Notes under the pieces: generated by a model
Seen by the model: only the letters and a program-made list of their open reading frames with translations
Databases searched by the model: none
What the model was told of the DNA's origin: nothing
Part shown: in pieces, positions 17,544-26,565 of the stretch
Layout: the number at the start of each line of letters is the position of its first letter
Position numbering within the stretch: position 1 is the first letter of the stretch
Program-made: the position numbers and the translations under genes
Source of the DNA: CAZEYT01 sp964516295
GTDB lineage: Bacteria > Verrucomicrobiota > Verrucomicrobiia > Chthoniobacterales > Terrimicrobiaceae
Length of the DNA: 64,000 nucleotides
Direction of reading: 5' to 3'
Assembly (NCBI GenBank): GCA_964516295.1
Contig: CAZEYT010000002.1
Span: 1 to 64,000 of the forward strand

Positions 17544-18986
17544 ATGTTTCGATCGATTCTCGCGGCTTTGGCTCTCGCCGCGCTGTCCCCGCTGGCCGCT
17601 GCTCCCGTGGCGCAGAGCCTTGTCCGTATCGAGGCCACCTCGCAGGAACCGAACTATCGCCTGCCGTGGAATCCGGGCGAAGTTTCCGGCGTCGTCGGTG
17701 CGGGGTTCATCATTGCCGGAAACCGCATTATCACGAACGCCCACGTTGTCAGCAATTCCCGCTTCCTCACGGTCTCGAAGGAGGGCGATCCAAACCCCTA
17801 TCCGGCCCGCGTTCTTCATGTTGCCCATGATTGTGATCTCGCGTTACTCACGGTTGATGATCCGGGCTTTTTCCGCGGCACGGCAGCTCTTGAATTCGGC
17901 GGGATTCCGGAGATCGAATCCACTGTTTCCGTTTACGGATACCCCATCGGTGGAGCCCGCCTGTCGGTCACGCGTGGCATTGTGTCGCGAATCGATTTTC
18001 AGCCTTACTCGCATTCTGGCATGGATGCCCACCTCACCATTCAAATCGATGCCGCGATCAACCCCGGCAACAGCGGCGGACCGGTTTTGCAGAACGGCAA
18101 AGTCGTCGGAGTGGCCTTTCAGGGCTTCAGCGGGGATGTCGCGCAGAATGTCGGCTATATGATCCCGACGCCGGTTGTGCGGCGATTCCTGCGCGACGTG
18201 GAGGATGGGAAATATGACCGCTACGTTGACCTGGCCCTCAGCTATCACAGCCTCTTCAACCCGGCGGCTCGGAAGGCGCTCGGTGTCACGGAGGACGACC
18301 GCGGCGTTCTTGTCGGGACGGTCTATGGCGGCGGGTCATCGGAGGGAATCGTCAAGCCGGGCGATGTCCTTCTCGAGATCGACGGGCTGCCGATAGCGAG
18401 TGATGGCACGATCGAGATGGATGGAAAATCGGTCGAGCTGGCGGAAGTCGTCGAGCGGAAATTCAAAGGAGACAGCGTCAAACTCAAGGCGCTCCGCGAT
18501 GGAAAGGTCATCGACCTCGTCGTGCCGCTGACCCAGCCGTGGCCCTTTACGCTGCACAGCAATGCCTATGACGAAAAACCGCGCTTTGTCATCTTTGGCG
18601 GCCTCGTTTTCCAGCCGGTGGACGAAAATTTCATGTCGGAATTTGATCCCGACGACCTCCGTCTTCGCTACACGTTTGACTTTTTTGTCGAAGATGAAGT
18701 CTATCGCGAGCGGCCGGAGATCGTTGTCCTGAGCGGCATCCTGGCCGATCCCATCAATGCCTACGCCGCGGATGCGCTCTTCGGCATCGTGGATGAGATC
18801 AACGACAAAAAGATCCGCTGCATTGAGGATGTGGCTGCCGCATTCGAGGAGCCGGCCGACTATTATGTGATTCGGATGGTCGGCTCCGGGCGCCCGATCG
18901 TGCTGGAACGAAAGGCCGTCGAGGCCGCCCGCGAGCGCATTCTCGCCCGCTACGGCGTGACCCGTGAACAGAATCTTGTCAAATGA
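17544..18986 (+). CDS. Deg-type periplasmic serine protease with PDZ domain
   Basis: 480 aa with a signal peptide (MFRSILAALALAALSPLAAA), which fixes the start at 17544. The trypsin-like domain has the full triad: H67 in TNAHVV, D98 in HDCDLALL and S177 in NPGNSGGPV. A PDZ-like segment follows (GDVLLEIDGLPIASDG around 270-290), then an extended C-terminal region of about 150 aa with a second degenerate PDZ-like fold, as in the large plant-type Deg proteases. It should degrade or refold damaged proteins in the periplasm. The ATGA overlap couples it to a catalytically dead paralogue downstream. Confidence in the protease call is high; the physiological substrate is unknown. Confidence 0.91.
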   Translation: MFRSILAALALAALSPLAAAPVAQSLVRIEATSQEPNYRLPWNPGEVSGVVGAGFIIAGNRIITNAHVVSNSRFLTVSKEGDPNPYPARVLHVAHDCDLALLTVDDPGFFRGTAALEFGGIPEIESTVSVYGYPIGGARLSVTRGIVSRIDFQPYSHSGMDAHLTIQIDAAINPGNSGGPVLQNGKVVGVAFQGFSGDVAQNVGYMIPTPVVRRFLRDVEDGKYDRYVDLALSYHSLFNPAARKALGVTEDDRGVLVGTVYGGGSSEGIVKPGDVLLEIDGLPIASDGTIEMDGKSVELAEVVERKFKGDSVKLKALRDGKVIDLVVPLTQPWPFTLHSNAYDEKPRFVIFGGLVFQPVDENFMSEFDPDDLRLRYTFDFFVEDEVYRERPEIVVLSGILADPINAYAADALFGIVDEINDKKIRCIEDVAAAFEEPADYYVIRMVGSGRPIVLERKAVEAARERILARYGVTREQNLVK

Positions 18987-20482
18987 GCCCACGATCCCTT
19001 CTTTTCCTTCTCGTCGCCATCCCGGCCTTTGCCGGAACGACACCGGTTCCCAAACCCGATGGCACTCCCGCCACGGTCCAGAACGCGCCGGTGCCCGAAG
19101 CCACGGCCGATTCGGTCGTCCGCGTGAATTCGACGAATCAGTCGTTTGACTTCTTTCGGCCATGGACCAAAAAGCCGCCATTCTCGCGGCGCGGATTGGG
19201 CGCGGTCATCGAAGGGGGACGGGTGCTTGTCACCGCTGAGTTGGTGGCGAATCACAATTTCGTCGAGCTGGAAAAACCCCTGACCGCCGAAAAGTCAGCC
19301 GCGACTGTTGAGCGCGTCGACTACGGGTCGAACCTCGCGATCCTGCGCCCTTCGGAGCCGGAGTTTCTCAAGGATTTCCGCCCGCTGCCGCTGGATTCCG
19401 GAGCGAGGGTCGGGGACTCCGCCACGGTCCTTCAGCTGGAACCGAACGGCGAACTGGCGCAAACATCCGCCCGGATTTCGTCGATCACGGTGAGCGGATA
19501 TCCCTTCGAAAACATCGGTCTGCTGGTGTTTCGCCTGAGCGCACCGCTCCAGCAACGGGATGGAAGTTTCACGGTTCCCGCCGTCCGCGACGGGCGACTC
19601 CTGGGATTGTTGATGCGCTACGATGCGCGGAGTCAGACCGGGGATGTGATCCCGCCGCCGGTGATCCGTCAGTTTTTGGATGCAGAGACTCCCGGCATTC
19701 CCCGCGCAGGCATCGCGTTCGCCAGCACGCGCGACCCTCAGCTCCGACGTTACCTCGGATTGGAAGAGGCCGGTGGTGTTTATGTCACCGAGATTCTCCG
19801 CGGCGGGCCGGCGGAGAAGGCTGGCATTCAGAAAGGTGATGTGATTCTCTCCGTCGCCGGGCAGGCCATCGATCAAGATGGAAACTACAGTGATCCGGAG
19901 TTCGGACGGATCGCGTTCAGTCATCTGACGAATACAAAATCCCGCCCCGGCGGAAGTGTGCCGTTCCGAATTTTCCGCGATAGACAGATCAAGGAAGTGC
20001 CGGTGGTCCTGGAAGTGAAAGACCGCGCCTCCATGCTGAGCGAGCCGTTCATCGTGGACCGCGCTCCACGGTTCGTCATTGTCGGTGGTCTTGTTTTTCT
20101 CGAGCTCTCCCGCTCTTACTTGCAGGAATGGGGAGGCAATTGGGTCAAAGAAGCGCCTAAACGTCTGGTTTACTATGATGCGTTCCAAAACGAGTTTCCG
20201 CCCGAACGCGGCAAGGTAGTGATTCTCGCCCAGGTCCTTCCCACGTCCGATACGCTCGGCTATGAGGACCTTCAGAATCTTGTTGTTTCCAAGTGGAATG
20301 GCAGGGTCATTCGTCAGCTGGAGGACATCGTCGAAGCCGCCAAGACTCCGGTCGATGGGTTTCAACGCATCGAATTCGAGGAGGATCCGCATTTGATTTT
20401 CCTCGATGCCGCGGCGGTGGAAAAGAACCGCGAAGCCCTCAAAGAGCAATACGCGCTGCCGACACTCGAGCGTCTCGATTGA
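18983..20482 (+). CDS. Catalytically dead Deg-like paralogue with PDZ domain
   Basis: 499 aa, signal peptide MSPRSLLFLLVAIPAFAG. It has the same architecture as the upstream protease, but the triad is lost by alignment: the His position reads TAELVA (Leu87), the Asp position GSNLAIL (Asn117), and the NSGGPV loop is replaced by GSFTVPAVRDG. The PDZ region is intact (GGVYVTEILRGGPAEKAGIQKGDVIL, about 261-286). The C-terminal extension (FVIVGGLVFLELS) matches that of its neighbour (FVIFGGLVFQPV). It is probably a regulatory or scaffolding partner of the active protease. ATGA overlap upstream and TGATG overlap downstream indicate co-translation. The product family is sure; the role is inference. 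Confidence 0.82.
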   Translation: MSPRSLLFLLVAIPAFAGTTPVPKPDGTPATVQNAPVPEATADSVVRVNSTNQSFDFFRPWTKKPPFSRRGLGAVIEGGRVLVTAELVANHNFVELEKPLTAEKSAATVERVDYGSNLAILRPSEPEFLKDFRPLPLDSGARVGDSATVLQLEPNGELAQTSARISSITVSGYPFENIGLLVFRLSAPLQQRDGSFTVPAVRDGRLLGLLMRYDARSQTGDVIPPPVIRQFLDAETPGIPRAGIAFASTRDPQLRRYLGLEEAGGVYVTEILRGGPAEKAGIQKGDVILSVAGQAIDQDGNYSDPEFGRIAFSHLTNTKSRPGGSVPFRIFRDRQIKEVPVVLEVKDRASMLSEPFIVDRAPRFVIVGGLVFLELSRSYLQEWGGNWVKEAPKRLVYYDAFQNEFPPERGKVVILAQVLPTSDTLGYEDLQNLVVSKWNGRVIRQLEDIVEAAKTPVDGFQRIEFEEDPHLIFLDAAAVEKNREALKEQYALPTLERLD

Positions 20483-21723
20483 TGTCCCGGCGGCTTCGGA
20501 TTCTGCTGGTCCCGTTTGGAAGCGAGGGCGATGTGAATCCACTCGTCTGGTTCGCGCGCGGACTTCGGGATCGCGGCCATGAGCCAGTCTTTCTGATCAC
20601 GCCGCATTATCGGGAGCGGGTCGAAGAGTTCGAATGGCATCCCATCGGAACCGAGGAGGACTTTTTCCGGATGGCCGGGGATCCAAATCTCTGGAAGCCC
20701 TTCCGGGGAACGTTTCGCGTGGCCGATGCCATGTTCGAATCGCTGGACGTTTATCGAAAAGCCTTTGCCAAGCTCGACGGGAGGTTCGATCTGGTGGTAA
20801 CGACCTCGTTCAGCTTTGCTGCGGCGAGTCTGGCCGAGGCAGCGAAGATTCCCCATCTGATGCTCCATTTGCAGCCAGTGTGCATGCGGAGTGCAGGCGA
20901 TCCCCCCTTGATGGGAGCGGGTTTGGAAATGTTCCTGCGACTGCCGCGGCCGGCACTGCATGCGATGTTTGCCGGAGCCGATGTCGTTTTGAATCGCATT
21001 CTTCTGCCGCGGATCAACGCCTTTCGCGCGGAGTTGGGACTTCCAGCCTGGCGTCATTTTTATCGGGAGGCCCTCATGAGCGGTGATGCGGTCGGACTCC
21101 TGTTCCCCGATTGGTTCGCTCCGCCACAGCCCGGGTGGCCGACGAAGTGCGTTCAATTCGGATTTCCGATCGAGCCCGGGCCTCCGCCTGCTTTGCCCGA
21201 GGCGCTCCGAGCATGGATTAAAAACGGACCTGCGCCGGTCGTTTGGACCCACGGCTCAGCGAATCTGCACACCGAGGAGTTTTTCCGTGTGGCGTGCGGA
21301 ACATCGGTGGTGTTGAAGATCCGCAGTCTGCTGGTCGGCCGACAGGCTCCGGAGGGGCCGCTGCCGGAGGGGGTGTTTCATTGGCCGCATGTCGCGTTTG
21401 AGTCGCTCTTCTCGCATGCGACGGCCGTCGTCCATCACGGCGGCATCGGCACGACGGCTAAAGCGTTTGCCGCCGCTCTGCCGCAGGTCGTTATCCCCCT
21501 TGCGCACGATCAGTTCGACAACGCCGCACGCGTCGAGCGCCTCGGAGCCGGACTCCGAAGCCGCGCCAACCCGCTCGCCGCCACCGCCGCCCTCCATCGC
21601 GTTCTCGAGTCCCCCGGCTTCCGCGCCAGTTCCGAGGCGTGGAAAAAGGCGGGAGCCAATGGCGACCGAACCCGGGATCAAGCCGGATTGCTGGCTGAGA
21701 GCCTGGCCGCCCGGAAGAAGTGA
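20482..21723 (+). CDS. GT1-family (UGT-like) glycosyltransferase
   Basis: 413 aa. The N-terminal half begins MSRRLRILLVPFGSEGDVNPLVWFARGLRDRGHE, the GSxGDVxP fingerprint of sterol/glycolipid UGTs and RhlB-like rhamnosyltransferases. The C-terminal half has the donor-binding HHGGIGTTAKAFAAALPQVVIPLAHDQFDNA block. Such enzymes glycosylate hydrophobic acceptors with an NDP-sugar. Acceptor and sugar are unknown. The ATG at 20482 overlaps the previous stop by one base, so it belongs to the protease operon. That link is odd and could indicate a shared envelope-maintenance role, but this is speculation. Confidence 0.88.
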   Translation: MSRRLRILLVPFGSEGDVNPLVWFARGLRDRGHEPVFLITPHYRERVEEFEWHPIGTEEDFFRMAGDPNLWKPFRGTFRVADAMFESLDVYRKAFAKLDGRFDLVVTTSFSFAAASLAEAAKIPHLMLHLQPVCMRSAGDPPLMGAGLEMFLRLPRPALHAMFAGADVVLNRILLPRINAFRAELGLPAWRHFYREALMSGDAVGLLFPDWFAPPQPGWPTKCVQFGFPIEPGPPPALPEALRAWIKNGPAPVVWTHGSANLHTEEFFRVACGTSVVLKIRSLLVGRQAPEGPLPEGVFHWPHVAFESLFSHATAVVHHGGIGTTAKAFAAALPQVVIPLAHDQFDNAARVERLGAGLRSRANPLAATAALHRVLESPGFRASSEAWKKAGANGDRTRDQAGLLAESLAARKK

Positions 21724-21836
21724 AGTGAGAGGGATACCTCAATCGATGCCTTTAAAACGCCCGGGATTTGGTTCGGAAGCGGCTGCGTGGGTCTGAATTT
21801 CTCCCGTGACGACGGGTGCGGATTCCTTCATTTTTC

Positions 21837-23393
21837 TTAGACGACCAAGTCGCCCGCTCCCACGCCTCCGGGTTTTTCCGAAAGGAACTCGATAAGCGCC
21901 TCGCGAGTTTGCACGGGATGGATGGAGGTTTTCACCTCATCCATCACCCTGCGCAGAACGGGAAGCCGCTGCCCGGCGGACGAGGCGTCGTAGGTATTCA
22001 TCGCGATCCGATAGCGGCGCGCGGGATCCAAGCGGCGGCCATCGGCAGTGAAAAGTCCCCCGATGCGACGGTTGGACCGTTCGCCTTGGACCTCGACCCG
22101 CATCCCGAGCAATTGCAGGCTTGTCCGTCGTCCGGATGCGAGGAGTTCGTTGCAGACGGCCTCCAACTCCGCCGGCGAAAGCTCGCCGGTGATCACATAG
22201 TTTTCGTAGGGAAGAATTTTCCAGATGTCCGCGACGGTCTTTTCTCCGGCCGCTACCGATTCATCGGAAAAACGCCCGTGCAGGACCGCATCCGCCACGA
22301 CCTGTCGACGGCCGAGGGCTGTCAGAATGGAGGAAGCGATCAGACGTTCCACCGAGCCGGGCTCACCAAAAGCCCTGCCGGGTTCGAACGTCTCGTTGAG
22401 ACGTCCGGCGGGTGCTGCAAGCGCTTTTGCGGAAGTCTCAAGATCGTTGGCAGTCAGCGAGAGAATGGCGGGATCTGGACGGATCGTGGCATCCATGACG
22501 GTTGTCCCGGCCCTGCGGCGGACGACTTTTCGGCTATTCCGGTCGAGGAACAAATCGACCCGCCCGACATGAATGCCGAAGTAATTCGCCTGCGAATAAA
22601 CGACCCCGTTGATCTCCTGCGAAGGAACATTCCGGTGGGTGTGTCCGGCCAGAAAAACCGCGGCCTCGGGAACGGCCCGGGTCACAGCGTCCACGCGATT
22701 GGCAAAATCATCGCCCGGCGGGCGCATCCCCATGTGACCCGCCAAAACGAGAACATCGGCGCCCTTTGCAAGCAACTCATCCGCTGCCGCCCGCGCCGCC
22801 GCTGTGGGATCGCCCGCTTGAAATCCCCCCAAAAAGGACGGTCGGAACCACGAGTCCAACCCGGGCGTCGTCAGACCAATCACACCAATCTGAAAGCCCC
22901 CCACCTTCAACATCCGGGTCGGGCGGATTTTTGAAAACCCCGCTGATTTTTCCAACAACGAGGCATTTGCACTCAACGCCGGCGTCGCGGTTTTCTCGAG
23001 AAACTCCGAAAAGGCTCCGGGTCCCCAGTCGAACTCATGATTCCCGACAACCCACGCATCGTATCCCATCGCGTCGAAGCACCGCCCCATCACATGCCCG
23101 CGTGTTCGAAGTCCGACATCGGTTCCCTGAAAAACATCGCCGATGTCCAGGAGGAGGGAATCCGGCACCTCGGCGCGCCAAGCCCGGATCTGCGACGCGC
23201 ACCGGGCGAATCCCCCGAGATCCGGCACACCTTCGTAATCCGTCGTCGGCAGAATGTGACCGTGCAAGTCGGTCGTATGAAAAATCGCGATGTGGGCGAT
23301 GTCGTCCGGTTCGCTGAAAAGAGGTCGCGGGAGCAACACCGACGTCCCCAGCGCCCCGAGAAAGCGCCGCCGTGTCCATAACCCCTGCGTCAT
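21837..23393 (-). CDS. 5'-nucleotidase/UshA-like metallophosphoesterase, Tat-exported
   Basis: About 518 aa from ATG 23393 (a TTG six bases further up is also possible). A twin-arginine signal, WTRRRFLGALGTSVLLP, precedes the catalytic domain. Metal-binding motifs are all visible: TTDLHGH, DIGDVFQGTD, VGNHEFDWG and AGHTH. A 5'-nucleotidase C-terminal domain follows (DIWKILPYENYVITGELSPAELE). It should hydrolyse nucleotides or related phosphate esters in the periplasm with a binuclear metal centre. SoxB-type enzymes share this architecture, but no sox genes are nearby. It is divergent from the helicase gene and convergent with the GT1 gene, so probably monocistronic. Confidence 0.92.
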   Translation of the reverse strand: MTQGLWTRRRFLGALGTSVLLPRPLFSEPDDIAHIAIFHTTDLHGHILPTTDYEGVPDLGGFARCASQIRAWRAEVPDSLLLDIGDVFQGTDVGLRTRGHVMGRCFDAMGYDAWVVGNHEFDWGPGAFSEFLEKTATPALSANASLLEKSAGFSKIRPTRMLKVGGFQIGVIGLTTPGLDSWFRPSFLGGFQAGDPTAAARAAADELLAKGADVLVLAGHMGMRPPGDDFANRVDAVTRAVPEAAVFLAGHTHRNVPSQEINGVVYSQANYFGIHVGRVDLFLDRNSRKVVRRRAGTTVMDATIRPDPAILSLTANDLETSAKALAAPAGRLNETFEPGRAFGEPGSVERLIASSILTALGRRQVVADAVLHGRFSDESVAAGEKTVADIWKILPYENYVITGELSPAELEAVCNELLASGRRTSLQLLGMRVEVQGERSNRRIGGLFTADGRRLDPARRYRIAMNTYDASSAGQRLPVLRRVMDEVKTSIHPVQTREALIEFLSEKPGGVGAGDLVV

Positions 23394-23473
23394 GTCCAAG
23401 CGGTTACTTGCGAAGTGTGGGGGGTGTCAAAGATTTCCGGTTTCCCCCGCCGCCGGAATCGGTAGAATCTGGA

Positions 23474-25795
23474 ATGCTGGAGATCCCGATACAAATTCCA
23501 GACCTCTGGCAACAGGAGGCGGTCCGGGCTTTGCGCGCCGGGAGGGATGTCATCCTCGACGCACCGACCGGAGCCGGAAAAACCCGCGTTTTCGAGCTCT
23601 ATGTCGAAGCCGGCCAGGCCCTTCGGGAGCGCCGGGCCGTTTACACCGTTCCCACCCGTGCGCTCGCCAATGACAAATGGCGCGAATGGACCGCGATGGG
23701 GTGGAATGTGGGCATTGCCACCGGGGACATCGCCAAGAACCTCCACGCCCCAGTGATTGTCGCGACCCTCGAGACCCAGCGCGAGCGCATCCTCGCGGGC
23801 GATGCTCCGGGCTTGCTGGTCATCGACGAATACCAACTCATCGCCGACGACCGCCGTGGCCTGAATTACGAGCTCGCCCTCGCGCTCCCTCCGGAGACCA
23901 CCCAACTTCTTCTCCTCAGCGGCAGTGTTCGCAATCCGGGCGACCTTGCCGCCTGGCTTCAAAGACTCGGACGAACCCCCGAGCTCATCCGCGTCACCGA
24001 GCGCCCGGTGCCGTTGGAGGACTTTGCCGTGCGCGACCTGCCGCGCGTCTCCGAGGCCGTGCAGGGATTCTGGCCGCGTGTCGCCCTTGGAGTGCTCGCC
24101 GCCGGATTGTCGCCGCTCCTCATTTTCGCCCCACGTCGCAAAGAAGCGGAAAAGCTTGCGCGCCAGATCGCCGCCGCCGTTCCCGTCGACGAGCCGCTTC
24201 CCATCGGCCCGGACGAAGCTGCGCGTCTCGGATCGGAGATGACCCGCATGCTCCAAAAACGGGTCGCCTTCCACCACAGCGGGCTCCCCTATGCCGTGCG
24301 GGCGGATTGGGTCGAGCGGCTCGGAAAAATCGGAGCCCTCCGCGTGATTGTTGCCACCACGGGACTCGCGGCCGGAATCAATTTTTCCGTGCGTTCCGTG
24401 ATCGTCGCATCCGTCAAATACTCCGACGGTCCCTTCCATCGCGAACTCCGCCCGGACGAACTTCTTCAAATGTTCGGCCGTGCCGGACGCCGCGGTCTCG
24501 ACGAGCGGGGGCACGTGCTCTATGCCGAGAACACGCCGCGTCTTTTCGACGCTTCGCCCCGTCAGATCCGCCGCGTCAACCAACTCGACTGGCCGACGCT
24601 CCTCCGCGTCATGGAAACGGCGGCCGCCGATGGAAAAAATCCCATCCTCCGCGCCGAAGAAGTCGTCGAACGGCTTTTCGGACACCAGCGCCAGCCGATC
24701 GGTTTGGAAATGTCCCAGGGTGCGTCGCCCGACGAGCGGCTCGGTCCCACCCGCCGCGAGGTGCTCCACCCCGACGGTCGTTGGCGTCCGCTCGATGAAG
24801 CCTTCCCGCAGGAACGTCCGCTTGGTGATGCCCTCGTCTTCCACCGGGAGAAATGGATTCCCGCCGTGCGGTCGCCGCGACTTGTCGAGACTCTCGGCCC
24901 CGGGCGCATCTGCCGCCTTCCGCTGCCCGACGGATTCTCCTACGGACGCGAAGTCATCATGGCCAAAACGGACGGCGAAGGGCGGTGGTCTCTGCTCCCT
25001 TGGGTCCGCAAGCGCCTCGGGATCACGGATGTCGTCGATGACGTGACGCTCCATGACGTCGTTCTCCCTCTTTTGGCGACGGATTGGCAGCCGGCCCGGA
25101 TTTTTGACACCACCCGGCATGGCGTTCTGTTGGCGGTTCGACTTGATCTTTGTGACTGGCCTCTTCCCGTTCTTCAGGTCGAAAATTCCTTCCTCTTCGA
25201 TCCACCAACCCGCCGTGTCGCAGTGAGAAATGAGACGAGCTATCGGCGCGAGGATGGTGGAGTCTGGAATCCACCGCCGGGCTCGGCGGCCTTTGCATGG
25301 CGACGTTTGGGGCTGGTCGATGAATCGGGCATTCCGACTTCCCGCGGTCGGATCATGAGCCGATTCCAAGCGGGCGAGGGGCTCATGATTGCCGCCGCAC
25401 TGGAGGATCGACGCTACCCGGTGGAGGACATCGTTTGTCACATGGCCAACCTCCGGGGAGGCTATCGGTTTCAGGATTTCGCCGACGGAACGAGCCAGCG
25501 TCTCGCGTTCGCTGCACGCTCGGTTTTCGGCCATATCGATCTCGACGGCTATTTGGAGGCCGGCCTGTGCCCCGGATTCGGCGAGGGCACGTGGGAAGCG
25601 TTGGAAAAATTCCGCCAGGGCGGCATGCGGGCAATCGTCACCGAGACGCAGGAACTCTCACGCGGTGACCTCGAACGTGCCGACCTGGAATGGCGCAGCC
25701 TCCTCCGGCATGTGGTCCATGCCTCGGACCCGGACTCCCCACGCTGGCCCGAATTCCAAGCCGCCGCAAAACGCGTTTTGGCCGAGTTCGCTTAG
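23474..25795 (+). CDS. Superfamily 2 helicase, Suv3/Ski2-like
   Basis: 773 aa from the ATG at 23474. Motif I is LDAPTGAGKTRV (about 29-40). Motif Ia is VPTRALANDKW. Motif II is DEYQ in LVIDEYQLIADDRRG, close to the DEIQ box of Suv3-type RNA helicases. Motif III is LLSGS. The second RecA domain carries VAFHHSGLP, VIVATTGLAAGINF and motif VI QMFGRAGRRGLDERG. The C-terminal 350 aa are unassigned. Suv3/Ski2 enzymes unwind RNA for degradation by exonucleases, so a role in RNA turnover is likely but not shown; no PNPase is nearby. The 74-bp divergent spacer upstream presumably contains its promoter. Confidence 0.86.
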   Translation: MLEIPIQIPDLWQQEAVRALRAGRDVILDAPTGAGKTRVFELYVEAGQALRERRAVYTVPTRALANDKWREWTAMGWNVGIATGDIAKNLHAPVIVATLETQRERILAGDAPGLLVIDEYQLIADDRRGLNYELALALPPETTQLLLLSGSVRNPGDLAAWLQRLGRTPELIRVTERPVPLEDFAVRDLPRVSEAVQGFWPRVALGVLAAGLSPLLIFAPRRKEAEKLARQIAAAVPVDEPLPIGPDEAARLGSEMTRMLQKRVAFHHSGLPYAVRADWVERLGKIGALRVIVATTGLAAGINFSVRSVIVASVKYSDGPFHRELRPDELLQMFGRAGRRGLDERGHVLYAENTPRLFDASPRQIRRVNQLDWPTLLRVMETAAADGKNPILRAEEVVERLFGHQRQPIGLEMSQGASPDERLGPTRREVLHPDGRWRPLDEAFPQERPLGDALVFHREKWIPAVRSPRLVETLGPGRICRLPLPDGFSYGREVIMAKTDGEGRWSLLPWVRKRLGITDVVDDVTLHDVVLPLLATDWQPARIFDTTRHGVLLAVRLDLCDWPLPVLQVENSFLFDPPTRRVAVRNETSYRREDGGVWNPPPGSAAFAWRRLGLVDESGIPTSRGRIMSRFQAGEGLMIAAALEDRRYPVEDIVCHMANLRGGYRFQDFADGTSQRLAFAARSVFGHIDLDGYLEAGLCPGFGEGTWEALEKFRQGGMRAIVTETQELSRGDLERADLEWRSLLRHVVHASDPDSPRWPEFQAAAKRVLAEFA

Positions 25796-26541
25796 TTTTC
25801 TACGCCGGACAGCCGACACGCCTCCCGAAAACTGGACTCCGTCGTCAACAGACTGGCCAGATAAGCATCCGCCGGCGACAGGCGGTCAAGAGCAGCAAGA
25901 TTCTGCGGGCTCTCGAGACGGGAAAAAATCGCACGTTTGATGGCGGAACGGCGCACGGATTTCTCCCCATAGCCGCCCGGCTTGTTCGACGACCAGAAGC
26001 GAACGTGCTCGATGCCGTCTTTTGTCTCGGTCCCGAGATAAACGACGAGGTGACCTCGCTCGTGTTTGCCGACCGCATCGCTCCAGAAAATCTTGAGAAA
26101 GTCCCCCGGCCGCGCGTCTTCGAACGCGGTGAAATTTCGCCCCAAACCGAGTTCATGAAAAAGACGGGCGGTCCCGGGGCCGTTTGCATTCCACCGTCCC
26201 CAGAGTCCGTGTCCGTCCTTCATCGCCGCCGGCAGGAGTTCCTCCCAATGCGAGCGGGAAAGCTTGAGCGATCCGGACTTTTGCAGAAGACCAAGCGCCT
26301 TCAGAAAGACGAGATACGTCGCGCCGGAACAATAGCTCGGCATCGCCCGCTCGGCTTGAAGCCGCACCCCGCGCTCGTCCAGACGCGCGGCCGAGGTCAG
26401 GGCCTCGTGCGCCTCGCGGGTGGTCGCATAACCGCCGCCCTCGGGCATCTCCGCCACCGCACGCAACACAATCCCGTTGAAATCCGAGGCAGGGGCGACG
26501 ACGGTCAGCATCATGAAAAGGCCTGGAAGTAGAAAACGCAT
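25792..26541 (-). CDS. Secreted papain-fold (NlpC/P60- or CHAP-like) hypothetical protein
   Basis: 249 aa with a signal peptide (MRFLLPGLFMMLTVVAPAS). I recognise no named family, but the order of possible catalytic residues fits a papain-like fold: C71 in MPSYCSGATYLVFLKAL, the ARPGDFLKIFW strand, H164 in RGHLVVYLG and N186 in WSSNKPGGYGEK. Such proteins cleave peptidoglycan peptides or amides in the periplasm. It overlaps the helicase 3' end by four bases in convergent orientation. It lies 24 bp from a divergently transcribed C39-like gene, so the two share a regulatory spacer. Confidence 0.66.
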   Translation of the reverse strand: MRFLLPGLFMMLTVVAPASDFNGIVLRAVAEMPEGGGYATTREAHEALTSAARLDERGVRLQAERAMPSYCSGATYLVFLKALGLLQKSGSLKLSRSHWEELLPAAMKDGHGLWGRWNANGPGTARLFHELGLGRNFTAFEDARPGDFLKIFWSDAVGKHERGHLVVYLGTETKDGIEHVRFWSSNKPGGYGEKSVRRSAIKRAIFSRLESPQNLAALDRLSPADAYLASLLTTESSFREACRLSGVEN

Positions 26542-26565
26542 CCTCTAGAAACGTACGGATTCCTC

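Noticed and set aside
21724..21836. Possible bidirectional terminator between two convergent genes
   Set aside because: Only a 5-bp stem (CCCGT/ACGGG) and no good T-run; too weak to call.
23390..25534. 714-codon open frame on the minus strand opposite the helicase
   Set aside because: It is a high-GC shadow of the helicase frame; the translation has no domain and the plus-strand gene has all helicase motifs.
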